Shown here: positions 23,547 through 24,234 of the stretch, in pieces
How the letters are laid out: the number at the start of each line of letters is the position of its first letter
Position numbering within the stretch: position 1 is the first letter of the stretch
Origin: a virus
Virus record (IMG/VR): IMGVR_UViG_3300008262_006466
Span: 1-24,234 of that record
Direction: 5' to 3' (one strand)
DNA: 24,234 bases
The notes under the pieces: model-generated
Databases searched by the model: none
The model's input: only the letters and a program-made list of their open reading frames with translations
What the model was told of the DNA's origin: nothing
Program-made: the position numbers and the translations under genes

Positions 23547-23574
23547 ACTATATATGTATTGTTTTATTTTTCAA
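23547..23574 (-). promoter_or_regulatory. Candidate promoter for gene 55
   Basis: TTGAAA (23569-23574), a 16-nt spacer and TATAGT (23547-23552) lie on the minus strand, 11 nt before the gp55 ATG. The -35 box overlaps the end of the uvsW gene. The spacer length equals that of the other four candidates. Confidence 0.35.
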
Positions 23575-24234
23575 CAAGCTCCGTTGAAACAACAGGAATA
23601 TTTTCAGAATTGTATAATCTTTTTCTTTCCTCAAAATGTTTATAACCATAGTTTAAACAAACGTCTGCGATATCAAAAATTGTAGCCATTTGTTTTGTAT
23701 GATGCAAACGCAAACTTCTACCAATGGATTGAATAATCTTAATTCTTGCTTTTCCAATAGCTGCAAAAACAATATTGTGCAAGTTTTTAATTGAAATGCC
23801 TGTTGAAAATATCTTGGAAATTGCAATGCACACAACTCCAGAAGTTTCTTCCATAAGTTGTCTCATTTTTTCTCTTTCCTCTACTTCTACTGATCCTTGT
23901 ATAAAATATACTTGTTTATTAGTTTTAGTTTTAAGATATTCGAGCATGTGCTCTCCGTGTACAATTCTATCTACTAATATAAGTGTATTCGTGTCAAGCT
24001 TGTTTATTAATTTTGCTATTACGGAATTTCTGTACTCATTAGTATGAAGCCAGGTAATCTCTTCTTCATAACCAGCTGTTGGTTCGGACATCGAAGGTCT
24101 TTTAAAATGTGGAATGTGTTTATAGTGCAATTCTAAACCAACGACTCTGACTTTAGAAATGTATTTGTCTTGCCTTAATTCAATTGATTTTTTGCTGTAT
24201 ATAACAGATCCAAATATTCTATTAATTGACCATA
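23564..24234 (-). CDS. uvsW: UvsW-like DNA helicase, C-terminal part (cut by the window edge)
   Basis: The frame stays open to the right edge of the window, giving 222 visible C-terminal residues (T4 UvsW is about 500). The visible part begins WSINRIFGSVIYSKKS and contains the second RecA-like domain of an SF2 helicase: TLILVDRIVHGEHM (motif IV region), VYFIQGSVEVEEREKM, AISKIFSTGISIKNLHNIVF (motif V) and QSIGRSLRLH (motif VI with the arginine finger). These resemble the corresponding T4 UvsW sequence. UvsW unwinds branched DNA and R-loops and helps the shift from origin- to recombination-dependent replication. The TTG at 24130 seen in this frame is internal and not the start. Confidence 0.9.
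   Translation of the reverse strand, partial: WSINRIFGSVIYSKKSIELRQDKYISKVRVVGLELHYKHIPHFKRPSMSEPTAGYEEEITWLHTNEYRNSVIAKLINKLDTNTLILVDRIVHGEHMLEYLKTKTNKQVYFIQGSVEVEEREKMRQLMEETSGVVCIAISKIFSTGISIKNLHNIVFAAIGKARIKIIQSIGRSLRLHHTKQMATIFDIADVCLNYGYKHFEERKRLYNSENIPVVSTELVEK

Noticed and set aside
1-24234. tRNA genes, CRISPR array, insertion sequence or integrase
   Set aside because: No cloverleaf-like sequences, regularly spaced repeats, transposase or integrase motifs were seen; the genes leave almost no free space.

Overview
The window looks like part of the replication and recombination core of a lytic, T4-like tailed phage (a myovirus) with AT-rich DNA. Nearly every gene lies on the minus strand, with ATGA-type overlaps or gaps of a few bases. 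Several proteins carry clear T4-family signatures: gp43 DNA polymerase, UvsX recombinase, gp41 helicase, the gp46/gp47 nuclease, gp55 late sigma factor, UvsW helicase and a gp32 single-stranded-DNA-binding protein. Gene content and the split-intein helicase recall T4-like phages known from marine metagenomes. That environmental guess is inference; the host cannot be read from the sequence.

Layout in the direction of minus-strand transcription (right to left): the C-terminal half of UvsW (cut by the window edge), gp55 and gp47; a nine-gene block of glycosyltransferases, two methyltransferases and a nucleotide-sugar reductase (14950-22003); gp46; another glycosyltransferase; gp43; two small proteins, then a UUCG-loop terminator; uvsX; a free-standing Vsr-like homing endonuclease; the fractured gp41 helicase (N-extein plus N-intein, then a second Vsr-like endonuclease gene, then C-intein plus C-extein); a plus-strand HNH endonuclease; a minus-strand terminator; a DHH phosphoesterase; two poorly conserved genes in the T4 33-59-32 order; and gp32, which lacks an internal piece.

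The most interesting system is the helicase. It is encoded in two pieces that must be rejoined by a trans-splicing split intein, and an endonuclease gene sits exactly in the break. Another endonuclease gene lies just upstream of the first piece and a third just beyond the second, so homing endonucleases flank or interrupt this one gene on all sides. Second is the large sugar-modification island separating genes 46 and 47, which are close neighbours in T4. Third is a set of five promoter candidates (32, uvsX, 43, 46, 55) sharing a 16-nt spacer, with the -10 box almost touching the start codon, which would give leaderless or near-leaderless messages. Fourth, the gp32 reading frame is broken by what looks like an internal deletion, either real or an assembly fault.

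No tRNA, CRISPR array, insertion sequence or integrase was seen. The longest stretch without a gene is about 137 bases (2572-2708), and it holds a terminator-like inverted repeat and a duplicated leader.
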